Made by a program: the position numbers and the translations under genes. A stretch of DNA of 64,000 nucleotides from Pseudomonas sp. DTU12.3 (GTDB lineage Bacteria > Pseudomonadota > Gammaproteobacteria > Pseudomonadales > Pseudomonadaceae). The notes under the pieces were generated by a model. That model had not been told where the DNA came from. It saw nothing but the letters and a program-made list of their open reading frames with translations, and did no database searches. Every line of letters begins with the position of its first letter. Positions within the stretch are counted from its first letter, which is position 1. The stretch covers positions 4,219,501-4,283,500 of the forward strand of contig NZ_CP027218.1 of the NCBI RefSeq assembly GCF_004124275.1, in the 5' to 3' direction. This document shows positions 6,881 to 15,978 of the stretch, piece by piece.

Positions 6881-8923
6881 ATGTTCGCGCCGGCCAATGA
6901 AACCCACTTTGCCCTGACCATCGAAGGCCTTTCCGCCGACTTTCAGGTATTTACCCTGCAAGGCCGGGAAGCCATCAGCCAGCCTTTTGTCTTTGAGGTG
7001 GAGCTGGTCAGTGAGCAGCCGTCGCTGGACCTCGAAACCCTGCTGCACAAACCGGCCTTCCTGCAACTGTCGCCCGACGGCAGCGGCATCCACGGCCAGA
7101 TCTATCGCGCCGCGCAAGGCGATTCGGGCAAACGCCTGACGCGCTATTCGCTGACCCTGCGTCCGCAGCTGTCCTACTTGGCGCACCGCATCAACCAACG
7201 CATCTTCCAGAACCTCACGGTGCCGAAAATCATCGGCAAGGTCCTCGAAGAACACGGCATTCAAAGCAACGCCTACGAATTCAAGACCGGTTCGATTTAT
7301 CCCGAGCGCGTTTACTGCGTGCAATACGATGAGTCGGACCTGCATTTCATCCAGCGCCTGTGCGAAGAAGAAGGTATCCACTACCACTTCGAACACACCG
7401 CCACGGCGCACAAACTGATCTTCGGCGATGACCAGACGGTGTTCCCGAAACTGGCGCCCGTGGCCTATCAGCAAGACTCCGGCATGGTCGCCAGCGACCC
7501 GGTGATCAAGCGCTTCGACCTGCGCCTGGAAACCCGTACCAGCCGCACCACGCGCCGCGATTACGACTTCGAAAAACCGCGCATCACCCTCGAAAGCGAA
7601 AACCGTGGCGACGCCCTGCCCGACCTCGAGGATTACGATTATCCCGGCCGCTTCGTCGACCGCGAGCGCGGCAAACACCTGGCCAAACGTGCCCTCGAAC
7701 GCCATCGCAGCGACTTCCAGCTGGCCGAAGGCAAGAGCGATCAGCCGTTGCTGGTCAGCGGCCATTTCCTCGCGCTGACCGCGCACCCGAAAGCCAAATG
7801 GAACGACCTCTGGCTGCTCACCGAAGTCCTCCACGAAGGCAAACAGCCGCAAGTCCTCGAAGAGTCGGTGACCAGCGACACCACCGCGCTCAAAGACGAT
7901 TTCCATCAGGGCTACCGCAACCGCTTTCAGGCCACGCCATGGGACGTGCCAAACCGCCCGCCCCTGCGCCACCCGAAACCACGCATTCTCGGCAGCCAGA
8001 GCGCCGTGGTCACCGGCCCCAAAGGCGAAGAAATCAACTGCGACGAATACGGCCGCGTCAAAGTCCAGTTCCACTGGGACCGCGAAGGCCAGGCCGACGA
8101 CAAGACCAGTTGCTGGCTGCGCGTCTCCTCCGCCTGGGCCGGCGCCCAGTACGGCGGCATCGCCATCCCGCGCATCGGTATGGAAGTGCTCGTCACCTTC
8201 CTTGAAGGCGACCCCGACCAGCCATTGATCAGCGGCTGCCTGTATCACAAGGAAAACACCGTCCCCTATCCACTGCCGGCAAACAAGACCCGCAGCACCT
8301 TCAAGACCCTGAGTTCGATGGGCGGTGGCGGCTACAACGAACTGCGCATCGAGGACAAAAAAGGTCAGGAGCAGATCTACCTGCACGCCCAGCGCGACTG
8401 GGACGAAAACATCGAACACGACCAGAAAATTCGCGTCGGCAACGAACGCCACGACACCGTTGAAAAGAACAGCTACAGCGAATTCAAGGCGGAAGAACAC
8501 CACACCGTCTACGAAGACCGCAAAGTCGAAGCCCGCGCCAACGACCACCTCACCGTGGGCGTGAACCAGCACATCAAGATCGGCACTGGGCAGTTCATCG
8601 ACGCGGGGCAGGAAATCCATCTCAGCAGCGGCATGAAAGTGGTGATGGAGGCTGGCGCCGAACTGACCCTGATCGGTGGTGGCAGCTTTATCAAGATTGA
8701 TGCTGGCGGCGTGACCATGAGTGGGCCGGTGATCAACATGAACTCCGGCGGTGGGCCGGGGAGCGGCACCGGTGCGGCGCCATTGATACCCGGCGTACTG
8801 AAACAGGCCGACGCTGACAAAGCCGGCCAAGTCCTCACCCCGGCCCAGATCAACACCCTCAAACGCAACGCGCCATTCTGCGAAGAATGCGAAAAATGCA
8901 AGGCAGGTGCCTGTGCCATCTGA
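6881..8923 (+). CDS. vgrG: Type VI secretion spike protein VgrG
   Basis: A 680-residue VgrG, the trimeric spike tipping the Hcp tube. Residues 1 to about 370 form the gp27/phage base-plate-like part (HFALTIEGLSADFQV, YDESDLHFIQRLCEEEGIHYHFE). The gp5 OB-fold follows (about 377-465, EYGRVKVQFHWDREG, AIPRIGMEVLVTFLEGDPD), then the charged beta-helix repeats. The tail carries four cysteines, Cys667, Cys670, Cys673 and Cys678, in CEECEKCKAGAC, which may bind metal or dock a cargo. The start follows a GAGGAAC box. The stop overlaps the start of the adaptor gene, so the two are probably translationally coupled. Confidence 0.96.
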   Translation: MFAPANETHFALTIEGLSADFQVFTLQGREAISQPFVFEVELVSEQPSLDLETLLHKPAFLQLSPDGSGIHGQIYRAAQGDSGKRLTRYSLTLRPQLSYLAHRINQRIFQNLTVPKIIGKVLEEHGIQSNAYEFKTGSIYPERVYCVQYDESDLHFIQRLCEEEGIHYHFEHTATAHKLIFGDDQTVFPKLAPVAYQQDSGMVASDPVIKRFDLRLETRTSRTTRRDYDFEKPRITLESENRGDALPDLEDYDYPGRFVDRERGKHLAKRALERHRSDFQLAEGKSDQPLLVSGHFLALTAHPKAKWNDLWLLTEVLHEGKQPQVLEESVTSDTTALKDDFHQGYRNRFQATPWDVPNRPPLRHPKPRILGSQSAVVTGPKGEEINCDEYGRVKVQFHWDREGQADDKTSCWLRVSSAWAGAQYGGIAIPRIGMEVLVTFLEGDPDQPLISGCLYHKENTVPYPLPANKTRSTFKTLSSMGGGGYNELRIEDKKGQEQIYLHAQRDWDENIEHDQKIRVGNERHDTVEKNSYSEFKAEEHHTVYEDRKVEARANDHLTVGVNQHIKIGTGQFIDAGQEIHLSSGMKVVMEAGAELTLIGGGSFIKIDAGGVTMSGPVINMNSGGGPGSGTGAAPLIPGVLKQADADKAGQVLTPAQINTLKRNAPFCEECEKCKAGACAI

Positions 8924-9650
8924 TCGAATTACGCCCAAGGATTGGCTGGCGCAACAGCCGTTGCAGACTGGCGAGCGTTTGTATTTGGTTATTAGTGCGG
9001 CGAGTGATTCCGACGCGCTGAAAAACCTCTACCTCACCGAACCCACCGCCCAACTCTTGCCGATCTGGGGCGGCACGCCCTACTCCACCTGGCAACCGGT
9101 GATGCCCTACGTCACCGAACTCAAGGGCAACTCGGCATTCTTGCCATGGATCGCCGAAACCGACGCCCTCGATTGGGGTTGGCTGGCGGTATCGCGCTCG
9201 GAGCCGAACGAAGTGTTCGAGCATCTGCGCAGCCTGACGCAGGTGAAGATGCCTGACGGGACTGAGGTGTTTTTCCGGTTTTGGGATGGGCGGCATATCT
9301 ACCCGATTCTGCATGAACTGGGGGACAAGGCTGGGGAGGTGCTGCCGGTGTTTGAGCGGTATCTGATTAATGGGCAGACGCTGGAGGTTGGGACGCGGGT
9401 TGTGCCGAAGGTGAAAGATTGGCCTTGGTGGGAAGTGCCCAAGCCGTTATTGGATGGCTTGGCCAAGGAAAATCCGACGACGCTGATCAGCAACTTGATG
9501 CAGTGGCTGGAAGAAGACCGCCCGGACATCTACACCGTTTGGCCCGAGAGCAACCTGAGGCTGAAAATCAGCCGTTTCGTGCGCCGGCCAGATGCTCCAA
9601 AAAACCTTAAAGAAGCACTGTTAAACCACCTGATTCTGGAGCAAGGCTGA
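8907..9650 (+). CDS. DUF4123 effector-loading adaptor (Tap/TEC type)
   Basis: A 247-residue DUF4123 protein. Family members are cytoplasmic chaperones that bind a toxin and load it on its matching VgrG without being secreted. Typical features include WLAQQPLQTGERLYLVISAA at the N-terminus, SPEPNEVF-like VSRSEPNEVFEHLRSL, and FFRFWDGRHIYPIL in the middle. The start is GTG at 8907, 17 bases inside the vgrG end, and the stop overlaps the ATG of the rhs gene. This order, vgrG-adaptor-rhs, makes the rhs product the likely cargo. Confidence 0.9.
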   Translation: MPVPSDRITPKDWLAQQPLQTGERLYLVISAASDSDALKNLYLTEPTAQLLPIWGGTPYSTWQPVMPYVTELKGNSAFLPWIAETDALDWGWLAVSRSEPNEVFEHLRSLTQVKMPDGTEVFFRFWDGRHIYPILHELGDKAGEVLPVFERYLINGQTLEVGTRVVPKVKDWPWWEVPKPLLDGLAKENPTTLISNLMQWLEEDRPDIYTVWPESNLRLKISRFVRRPDAPKNLKEALLNHLILEQG

Positions 9651-12600
9651 TGGATCGCGTTGCCTTTGTTGACAACCAACTGAACACCTTCAAGGACAGT
9701 CTGAAGCTGTATCAGGAACAAACCAAAACCTGGTACGCAAGGGTCGCCGACAAGGCCAGTCGGGCCGCTGACCTGCCCTCACTGCTTGGCATGGAGCGAG
9801 TGATCAAGGTTGGCGACACCAGCAAAGCGGTGAGCATGACCGACGGCAACTTTACCTCGAACGTGGCGCAGTGCCCGCTCAAGGGTCCGTTGCTGATCGA
9901 AAGTAAATTCGAGTCGGTTTACGACATTCCTATCGGCGAAATCGAAGTCGAGATCGTCGCCGTTGAGGGTGGTGCAGTCAGCAAGGTCAAACTCGACGCT
10001 CAAGGCAAAGCCGCCTGGACCGGCGGTATTCCAGGCAAGTTCTACGAGATCCGCGTTCATAACGAAGTGACGCCGGCACAAATCGATGCCCTCTTCAGCT
10101 CCTACAGCGGCGTGACCGCAGACCTCGAAGGTTTTCTTCGCAAAGAGTGGGCCGGGTTCAAACCGCAATGGTCGAACCTTTCCACCTCGGGCACCGCGAT
10201 GGCGATTGGCACCGGCATTCTTGAAGGTGGCTGGGAGGCGATAAAGGGTGTGTGGGATGGCATCAATCAGGTGCTCGATATCCTGCAGGATCCGGGCAAG
10301 TTCGCGAAGGATCTTGGCGCGGGTGCAGATGAACTGATCAAAGTTGCCAAAAGCTCGCCGGACATCATGAAAAAGGCCATGTTGCTGGCCAGCGACGAAG
10401 CCGCGCTGTTCCTGCTGGTACGCAGTGCCGTGATCTGGTTGGCAGCCCTGCCGCCGATGAAGATGGCGGGCGACATCGCGAAAGCCACCACGGCAATGGT
10501 GGTCGGTATCGCCATCGACATCGTGATTGGCGTGGTACTCACCATTGCGGCTGAAGGCACCGGCGTTATCTACCTGATCGCCCGCTTGAAGAAGTACGGT
10601 GAGCTTGTCCTCAACGCCGTCGTCGGTTTCGTGAAGTCGCTGTTCAAGATCATCAATGGCTTTATGGAGTACGTCGCGAAATACACCGCTGTTGCGGCGC
10701 GGGGTGTGACGGCCAAGGTGAGAAATGGCATTTCCGAGTTGCGTTTTGATGGGAAGAAAAACGCGAAACTTGCGGACGGTAAAATAGCTGACGATGCTTC
10801 CAAGCAAGCGAAGACACCTGCCGACAAAAGTGCAGAACCTGCCGCCGAGACTTGCACTAACGGGTGCCCGGTTTCGATGGTGACCGGTGAAGAGCTGTTG
10901 ACGCTCACCGACGGTCAACTCGACGGGCTACTGCCGTTTGAGTGGACGCGTCTCTACAGAACCAGTGCCGTGGAAATTGATTGCGGGCTGGGTTATGGCT
11001 GGAGCCATGCCTTGGCTCATCGTATTGATATCAATGGCGATGAAGTCATCTGGACCGACCACGAAAACCGCGCAACGCCCTTCCCGCTCCCGAGTGAACA
11101 ACGTCCCGCGATTAGCAACAGCCTTTCAAAAGCTGCGATTTTCCTCGGTGACGATCCATCGGAACTGATTCTGGCCCAAGCCGGCAAGCGTCCATCGTTC
11201 TACCACTTTCGCTTTAACAGCAAAGGCGCAACGCTGATCGCCATCAGCGACAGCTACGGTAATCGACTGCACGTTACACGCGACATCCACGGTCGCATCA
11301 AACGCCTCGACAACGGCGCCGGTCGCGCCCTGCTTCTACGTTACGACCGCAAACACATTGTCGCGGTCGACTATCAGCAGTTCCTGCCCGCGGACAATCT
11401 GGAAGACGCCTGGAATACGGTGCAAACGCTGGTCACCTACAGCTACGACGCCCAGCATCGCCTAATCGAAGCGAAGAACGCCGCCGGTGAAGCCGAGCGC
11501 TATCGCTACAACGAACAGCACGTCATTCTCGAGCGGCAACTGGCAGGCGGCGCGGCGTTCTACTGGGAGTGGGAAAACGAAGGCAAGCTTTCTCGTTGCA
11601 CCCGTCACTGGGCCAACTTCTCGCAGATGGAAGCGCAGTACGCGTGGGATGACAAAGGCAGCGTGACCGTCACCAACGCCGACGGCAGCGAAGAGGTGTA
11701 CACCCACGATGATCAGGCGCGACTGATCAGCAAGATTGACCCGGACGGTGCCCAGCATCTCAAGGCCTACGACGACAAGGGCCGATTGATTGCGGAAAAA
11801 GACCCGTTGGGCGCCGTCACCGAATACCGCTATGACGACAACGGGCTGATGACCGCCATCATCCCGCCGGAAGACGAAGCCACTACCTACGAATACGTCA
11901 ACGGTTTCGTCAGCGATGTTCATCGCGGCAAAGCGAGTTGGAAGTACCAACGCAACCGTCAGGGCGATATCACTCAGCAAACAGATCCGGACGGCAACAC
12001 CACGCTCTACAGCTACGATTCCCAAGGCCGTCTGTTGGAGATTCGACACCCGGACGGCAGCCGTCATCAACTCGGCTGGAACAACCTCGGCCAGTTGCTG
12101 GAAGAACGCCTGCCCGATGGCGGCCAACGCAAGTATCGCTACGACGCACTGGGTCGGCAGATCACCCGCCAGGAAGAGTCCGGCGCCATCACCCAATACC
12201 AGTGGGACGCAGCTAATCGCCTCGCACAGGTCACGCTGCCGGGCGGCGTAACACGTACGTTTACCTATAACGCTTACGGTAATGTCACCGCTGAACGCGA
12301 TGAACTCGGCCGCATCACTCGGTACGAATATGCCGAAAATCTGCATCTGGTCAGTCGTCGTATCAATCCGGACGGCAGCCAACTGCGCTATCGCTATGAC
12401 AACTCGCGCCTGCTGCTGACTGAAATCGAAAACGAGCGCGGCGAGCAATACCACCTCGACTACTACGCCAACGGCCTGATCCAGCAGGAAACCGGTTTCG
12501 ACGGTCGTCGCACGGCTTACGAGTATGACCTCAACGGGCAACTGCTGAAGAAAACCGAGTTCGGCGACGATGGCAGCGAACTGGTCACTGAGTATCAGCG

Positions 12601-14350
12601 CGATGCTGCTGGTCGGCTGCTGGTGAAAACCCTTGCCGATGGCGAAGAAATCCACTACGGCTACGACGCCCTCGGTCGCCTCGTCAACGTCGACGACGAT
12701 CATTGGCCGCTCGCCTACAAATACGACCTGCAAGACCGCCTCATCGAAGAACACCAAGGTTGGGGCACCCTGCGCTACGAATACGACAGCGTCGGCCAGC
12801 TCAAACACTGCCGCCTGCCTGACGGCAGCGAACTCGATTACCGTCACCAACCGGGCGGGCAACTGAGCAGCATCGACCTTAACGGCTCCCGCCTGACCTC
12901 TCACCAGTTCAGCGCTGGGCGCGAACAAAAACGTCAGCAAGGTTTGCTGCTCAGCCAATACCAGTACGACGAACAAGGCCGCCTGCAAGCCCACACTGTT
13001 GGCCAGCGAGACAAGAACCTGTTCCAGCGTCGTTATAATTACGATGCCAACGGCAACCTCGCTGGCATTGATGACAGCCGCAAAGGCAATCGCAGCTACC
13101 ACTACGACCCGCTTGATCGACTCATCAGCGTGCGCGGTGCTACTCCGGAAAGCTTCGCCCATGACCCGGCGGGCAACCTGCTGGGACAAAACAATGAAGG
13201 CACAGCAAACCTCGCCAACGTCAAAGGTAACCGCCTGCTGATGCAGGGTGATCGTCACTACGAGTACGACGCGTACGGCAACCTGAGTCGCGAACGCCGT
13301 GGCACAGGACAGAAACTCGTCACCGAGTATCGTTACGACTGCCAGCACCGCTTGATCGGCGTTAGCCTGCCGGGTGGCAGCACTGCAACCTACAAGTACG
13401 ATGCCTTCGGTCGACGTATAGAAAAAACCGTCGACGGCCACATCACCGAATTCCTTTGGCAAGGCGAACGCCTGATTGCCGAAAGCGCCGAAAACCGCTA
13501 CCGCAGCTACATCTACGAACCGGGCAGCTTCCGCCCATTGGCGATGCTCGATGGCGAAGGCCCACGTAAAGCAACGCCGTTCTATTACCAACTCGACCAC
13601 CTCGGCACACCGCAGGAGCTCACCGACTACAGCGGTGAAATCATGTGGTCGGCGAAGTACCGAGCCTACGGTAATCTCGCCGCGCTGGACGTCAGCGAAA
13701 TCGATAACCCGTTGCGGTTCCAGGGTCAGTATTTCGATGCCGAGACAGGGTTACATTACAACCGACACCGCTACTACAATCCGAGTACTGGGCGGTTTTT
13801 AACGCCGGATCCGATCAAGCTTGCAGGTGGTTTGAATAGCTACCAGTACGTGCCTAACCCTACGGGGTGGGTGGATCCGCTGGGGTTGAATGGGTGCCCA
13901 CCAGATGGTGAGGGGAAAGGAAACTCCACGGCACCGACTGAAAATGCAAAAATTGACACTAAGGAACCAACTTTACCGGATGTAGACTGGTCAAGTCCTA
14001 GCGTTAAAAGAGCCTCGGCGCAGCTTGATCAAGGCGCTAAAGACGTAACCGTCAACAGTCGAGCAGAAGCTGAAGAACTATTCAGAGGGAAATACGTAGG
14101 CCAAGGATATAGAAATGCCGAAGAATTCAACTCGGTAACCGCGAAGGATTACTTTCAAACCCCTCAAGGCAAAGAGTCCTATTACCATTGGGATGATACG
14201 CCGGTATCAAATTTGGAGACTCGAAAAGTTTATATGGCAAATCATAGCCCTACTGACCCACATGCGGCCATGCCACACTTGCAACTGCACCCGAAAGATG
14301 GAAAAGTAATTCGAATCTATTGGCCAAACCCATTTGAAGGTCAAAAATGA
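9650..14350 (+). CDS. Rhs-family T6SS effector with variable C-terminal toxin
   Basis: A 1566-residue polymorphic toxin. The N-terminal region (to about 400) is adaptor-linked and has two hydrophobic segments (about 257-314); no PAAR domain is clear. A DUF6531-type start (CPVSMVTGEELLTLTDGQ, near 405) opens a long run of YD repeats that would form the Rhs shell. The shell closes with the conserved LRFQGQYFDAETGLHYNRHR and the PNPTGWVDPLGL cleavage-type motif near residue 1400. The last 150 or so residues are a separate tip with SYYHWDD and HLQLHPKDGKVIRIYW; I do not recognise its activity. Base composition drops sharply in the tip, typical of tip exchange. Confidence 0.93.
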   Translation: MDRVAFVDNQLNTFKDSLKLYQEQTKTWYARVADKASRAADLPSLLGMERVIKVGDTSKAVSMTDGNFTSNVAQCPLKGPLLIESKFESVYDIPIGEIEVEIVAVEGGAVSKVKLDAQGKAAWTGGIPGKFYEIRVHNEVTPAQIDALFSSYSGVTADLEGFLRKEWAGFKPQWSNLSTSGTAMAIGTGILEGGWEAIKGVWDGINQVLDILQDPGKFAKDLGAGADELIKVAKSSPDIMKKAMLLASDEAALFLLVRSAVIWLAALPPMKMAGDIAKATTAMVVGIAIDIVIGVVLTIAAEGTGVIYLIARLKKYGELVLNAVVGFVKSLFKIINGFMEYVAKYTAVAARGVTAKVRNGISELRFDGKKNAKLADGKIADDASKQAKTPADKSAEPAAETCTNGCPVSMVTGEELLTLTDGQLDGLLPFEWTRLYRTSAVEIDCGLGYGWSHALAHRIDINGDEVIWTDHENRATPFPLPSEQRPAISNSLSKAAIFLGDDPSELILAQAGKRPSFYHFRFNSKGATLIAISDSYGNRLHVTRDIHGRIKRLDNGAGRALLLRYDRKHIVAVDYQQFLPADNLEDAWNTVQTLVTYSYDAQHRLIEAKNAAGEAERYRYNEQHVILERQLAGGAAFYWEWENEGKLSRCTRHWANFSQMEAQYAWDDKGSVTVTNADGSEEVYTHDDQARLISKIDPDGAQHLKAYDDKGRLIAEKDPLGAVTEYRYDDNGLMTAIIPPEDEATTYEYVNGFVSDVHRGKASWKYQRNRQGDITQQTDPDGNTTLYSYDSQGRLLEIRHPDGSRHQLGWNNLGQLLEERLPDGGQRKYRYDALGRQITRQEESGAITQYQWDAANRLAQVTLPGGVTRTFTYNAYGNVTAERDELGRITRYEYAENLHLVSRRINPDGSQLRYRYDNSRLLLTEIENERGEQYHLDYYANGLIQQETGFDGRRTAYEYDLNGQLLKKTEFGDDGSELVTEYQRDAAGRLLVKTLADGEEIHYGYDALGRLVNVDDDHWPLAYKYDLQDRLIEEHQGWGTLRYEYDSVGQLKHCRLPDGSELDYRHQPGGQLSSIDLNGSRLTSHQFSAGREQKRQQGLLLSQYQYDEQGRLQAHTVGQRDKNLFQRRYNYDANGNLAGIDDSRKGNRSYHYDPLDRLISVRGATPESFAHDPAGNLLGQNNEGTANLANVKGNRLLMQGDRHYEYDAYGNLSRERRGTGQKLVTEYRYDCQHRLIGVSLPGGSTATYKYDAFGRRIEKTVDGHITEFLWQGERLIAESAENRYRSYIYEPGSFRPLAMLDGEGPRKATPFYYQLDHLGTPQELTDYSGEIMWSAKYRAYGNLAALDVSEIDNPLRFQGQYFDAETGLHYNRHRYYNPSTGRFLTPDPIKLAGGLNSYQYVPNPTGWVDPLGLNGCPPDGEGKGNSTAPTENAKIDTKEPTLPDVDWSSPSVKRASAQLDQGAKDVTVNSRAEAEELFRGKYVGQGYRNAEEFNSVTAKDYFQTPQGKESYYHWDDTPVSNLETRKVYMANHSPTDPHAAMPHLQLHPKDGKVIRIYWPNPFEGQK

Positions 14351-14733
14351 CAGAACAGAAAAAAATCCCACGAAGTGTATGGTATGGTCTTGATGGAACG
14401 GGTTACGACAATATCGCCCAAGAAATGGCATCCGAAGACCCACTAATGAGAAAATGGGTTTCAATATACGCTATTTATAAATATCAATTCACGGAAGATC
14501 CACACCAATATTTCGATTTTATTCACAACTCAAAAAACTCCAAATATGCACTAATAATATTTACGATACCCGTCGAAAAAATCAATACAAACGACGGACT
14601 TGACGATAGAGACATCATCATATCTGAAATTAAAACCATGGATTCTGAGGAAGAAATCAACACATCTCTAGCCACATTAAAAATCGATCCGGAATTGTTT
14701 GCTCCCCCATGGCGATGCGATTATCCACTTTAA
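14347..14733 (+). CDS. Probable cognate immunity protein of the Rhs toxin
   Basis: A 128-residue acidic protein without signal peptide, so its partner toxin should act in the cytoplasm. Its ATG overlaps the rhs stop (ATGA), the usual position of the matching immunity gene. Features include IPRSVWYGLDGTGYDNIAQEM at the start and many Asp/Glu in the second half. No named family was recognised. It is AT-rich like the toxin tip, suggesting both arrived together. Confidence 0.75.
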   Translation: MTEQKKIPRSVWYGLDGTGYDNIAQEMASEDPLMRKWVSIYAIYKYQFTEDPHQYFDFIHNSKNSKYALIIFTIPVEKINTNDGLDDRDIIISEIKTMDSEEEINTSLATLKIDPELFAPPWRCDYPL

Positions 14734-14905
14734 ACAACAATAGCGTAAATGGGACAGACTATGGTTTATTATTCAGAAAGAATAAAACGGGGATAGACCA
14801 CGATTCCTTATTTTAAACGGGGCAGACCGCAGTTTTATATCTATGATCTGCCGTCTGGAAACCCCCCTCTTTCTCGCTATTTAACGTGATCCACCCCTGA
14901 ACAAC
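14734..14905 (+). repeat. Three degenerate GGGACAGACC-type direct repeats
   Basis: This AT-rich spacer holds three related blocks at about 14749, 14790 and 14818: ATGGGACAGACTATGG, ACGGGGATAGACCACG and ACGGGGCAGACCGCAG, each followed by a T-rich stretch. The pattern resembles the GGGGACAGACCACG sequences found near REP-type transposases in gammaproteobacteria. No transposase is present. They may mark old rearrangements that placed new toxin tips. Confidence 0.5.
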
Positions 14906-15310
14906 ATGAACAAGATTTTCGAAGAGTACAACTACTGGCTTGGACCGAATGAAGACTCAAATTGGAATGAGTACATTACTGAACAGGTAGCATATGGAGT
15001 TTTAAGAAAATTTAACATCATGAACTGGCAACAGCTTAATGAAGCAATTCTTTTAAAAGAGGAATACTGGCAAGAAAGAAGCGCTGCTGCTCTCGGAGAG
15101 TTGCGATCGCCCGAAGCGATAGAGGTTTTAAAAAAACTTCTTGACTCTAGGTTCTCCGAGGTAGCAATCGCCGCAGCTTCCGAACTTGATTGGACTGAAG
15201 CAGCTATTGAGGAAAAATACTCTAATAAAATTCAGCGAATCATAGACAATCTACCCGATGAAGAAATTGATTGTTACCCTGAACTCAAAAACCTACTAAA
15301 AAAATCATAA
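14906..15310 (+). CDS. HEAT-repeat-like orphan immunity protein
   Basis: A 134-residue, helix-rich protein. Its centre, RSAAALGELRSPEAIEVLKKLLDSRFSEVAIAAASELDW, reads as two HEAT-like helical repeats, a fold found among polymorphic-toxin immunity proteins. It lies in the AT-rich stretch behind the rhs gene with no toxin of its own, which fits an orphan immunity gene kept after its toxin tip was lost. The ribosome site is poor. The function is inferred from position and fold only. Confidence 0.6.
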   Translation: MNKIFEEYNYWLGPNEDSNWNEYITEQVAYGVLRKFNIMNWQQLNEAILLKEEYWQERSAAALGELRSPEAIEVLKKLLDSRFSEVAIAAASELDWTEAAIEEKYSNKIQRIIDNLPDEEIDCYPELKNLLKKS

Positions 15311-15348
15311 AACCAAGGTTCCTAATAAAAAACTGAAAGCCTGAGTTT

Positions 15349-15555
15349 TTAAAACGAGTAAAAAGCCTCTACAAGTGCGAACACCGCTTTAAATTCATCA
15401 CTTTGCTTGCTAGAAATACCACAACCACAGGATGGCTCTAACACCAAACTGTAGTGATCCGAAAGAGCTGGGAAGAGATCACGGTTTCGCGTTTCAAACG
15501 TGGTTCCGTCCTGGATACTGCCCAAATGACAGACTGCTTTATCAATAGCGATCAT
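15349..15555 (-). CDS. Hypothetical 68-residue protein
   Basis: A short reading frame opposite in direction to the flanking immunity genes. In its favour are an AGGGGGCG box a few bases before the ATG and a sensible composition with a SCGCGIS cysteine cluster. Against it are the small size and lack of a recognised family. It may be a real small gene, an immunity remnant, or chance. The 260-bp stretch holds no better plus-strand candidate. Confidence 0.35.
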   Translation of the reverse strand: MIAIDKAVCHLGSIQDGTTFETRNRDLFPALSDHYSLVLEPSCGCGISSKQSDEFKAVFALVEAFYSF

Positions 15556-15587
15556 TACGCCCCCTACTGAAAGTGGAGCAGATTAAT

Positions 15588-15875
15588 ATGATAATTCAGC
15601 TTGATGGATCATCCATCTCAACCGAGGAAGAATCCCATAAACAGATATCATCTTCTTTTTCGGTCACCCAATACTACGGAAACAACCTTAATGCTCTTTG
15701 GGACCTGCTCAGCACCGACATAGAGCGCCCAATTGAATTAATTTGGACAAATTCAAACCATTCAGAAAAATTAATGGGCGACTCATACAAAAAAATATTA
15801 ATCATTCTTGATCGAGTGAAAATTCAAGATGAAAGCTTTGGACTGAATGATAAGTTCAACTACCAACTTAAATAG
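15588..15875 (+). CDS. Barstar-family immunity protein
   Basis: A 95-residue barstar homologue. The key stretch VTQYYGNNLNALWDLLSTDIE matches the barstar segment whose first helix plugs the barnase active site, and ERPIELIW matches the following strand. The start is the ATG of MIIQLDGSS, six bases behind GGAGCAG, in preference to a GTG 15 bases upstream. Barstar proteins inhibit barnase-type RNases. No barnase is visible here, so it is probably an orphan immunity gene from an earlier Rhs tip. Confidence 0.83.
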   Translation: MIIQLDGSSISTEEESHKQISSSFSVTQYYGNNLNALWDLLSTDIERPIELIWTNSNHSEKLMGDSYKKILIILDRVKIQDESFGLNDKFNYQLK

Positions 15876-15978
15876 CAAAGACGTAACCGGGGAGCAGGCC
15901 AAATTTTATTTTGTCCAAAGGTGGTTTTACCCGAACCTTTTCGCGCTCTAAACGTAGTCTTCTCGTGATTAATCACTT

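Noticed and set aside
6803..8938. Long minus-strand open frame opposite vgrG
   Set aside because: It is a shadow of a clearly identified VgrG gene; the translation is low-complexity and hydrophobic with no family.
11462..13600. Long open frame on the minus strand inside the rhs gene
   Set aside because: It mirrors the YD-repeat region, has no ribosome site or recognisable domain, and arises from strong codon bias on the plus strand.
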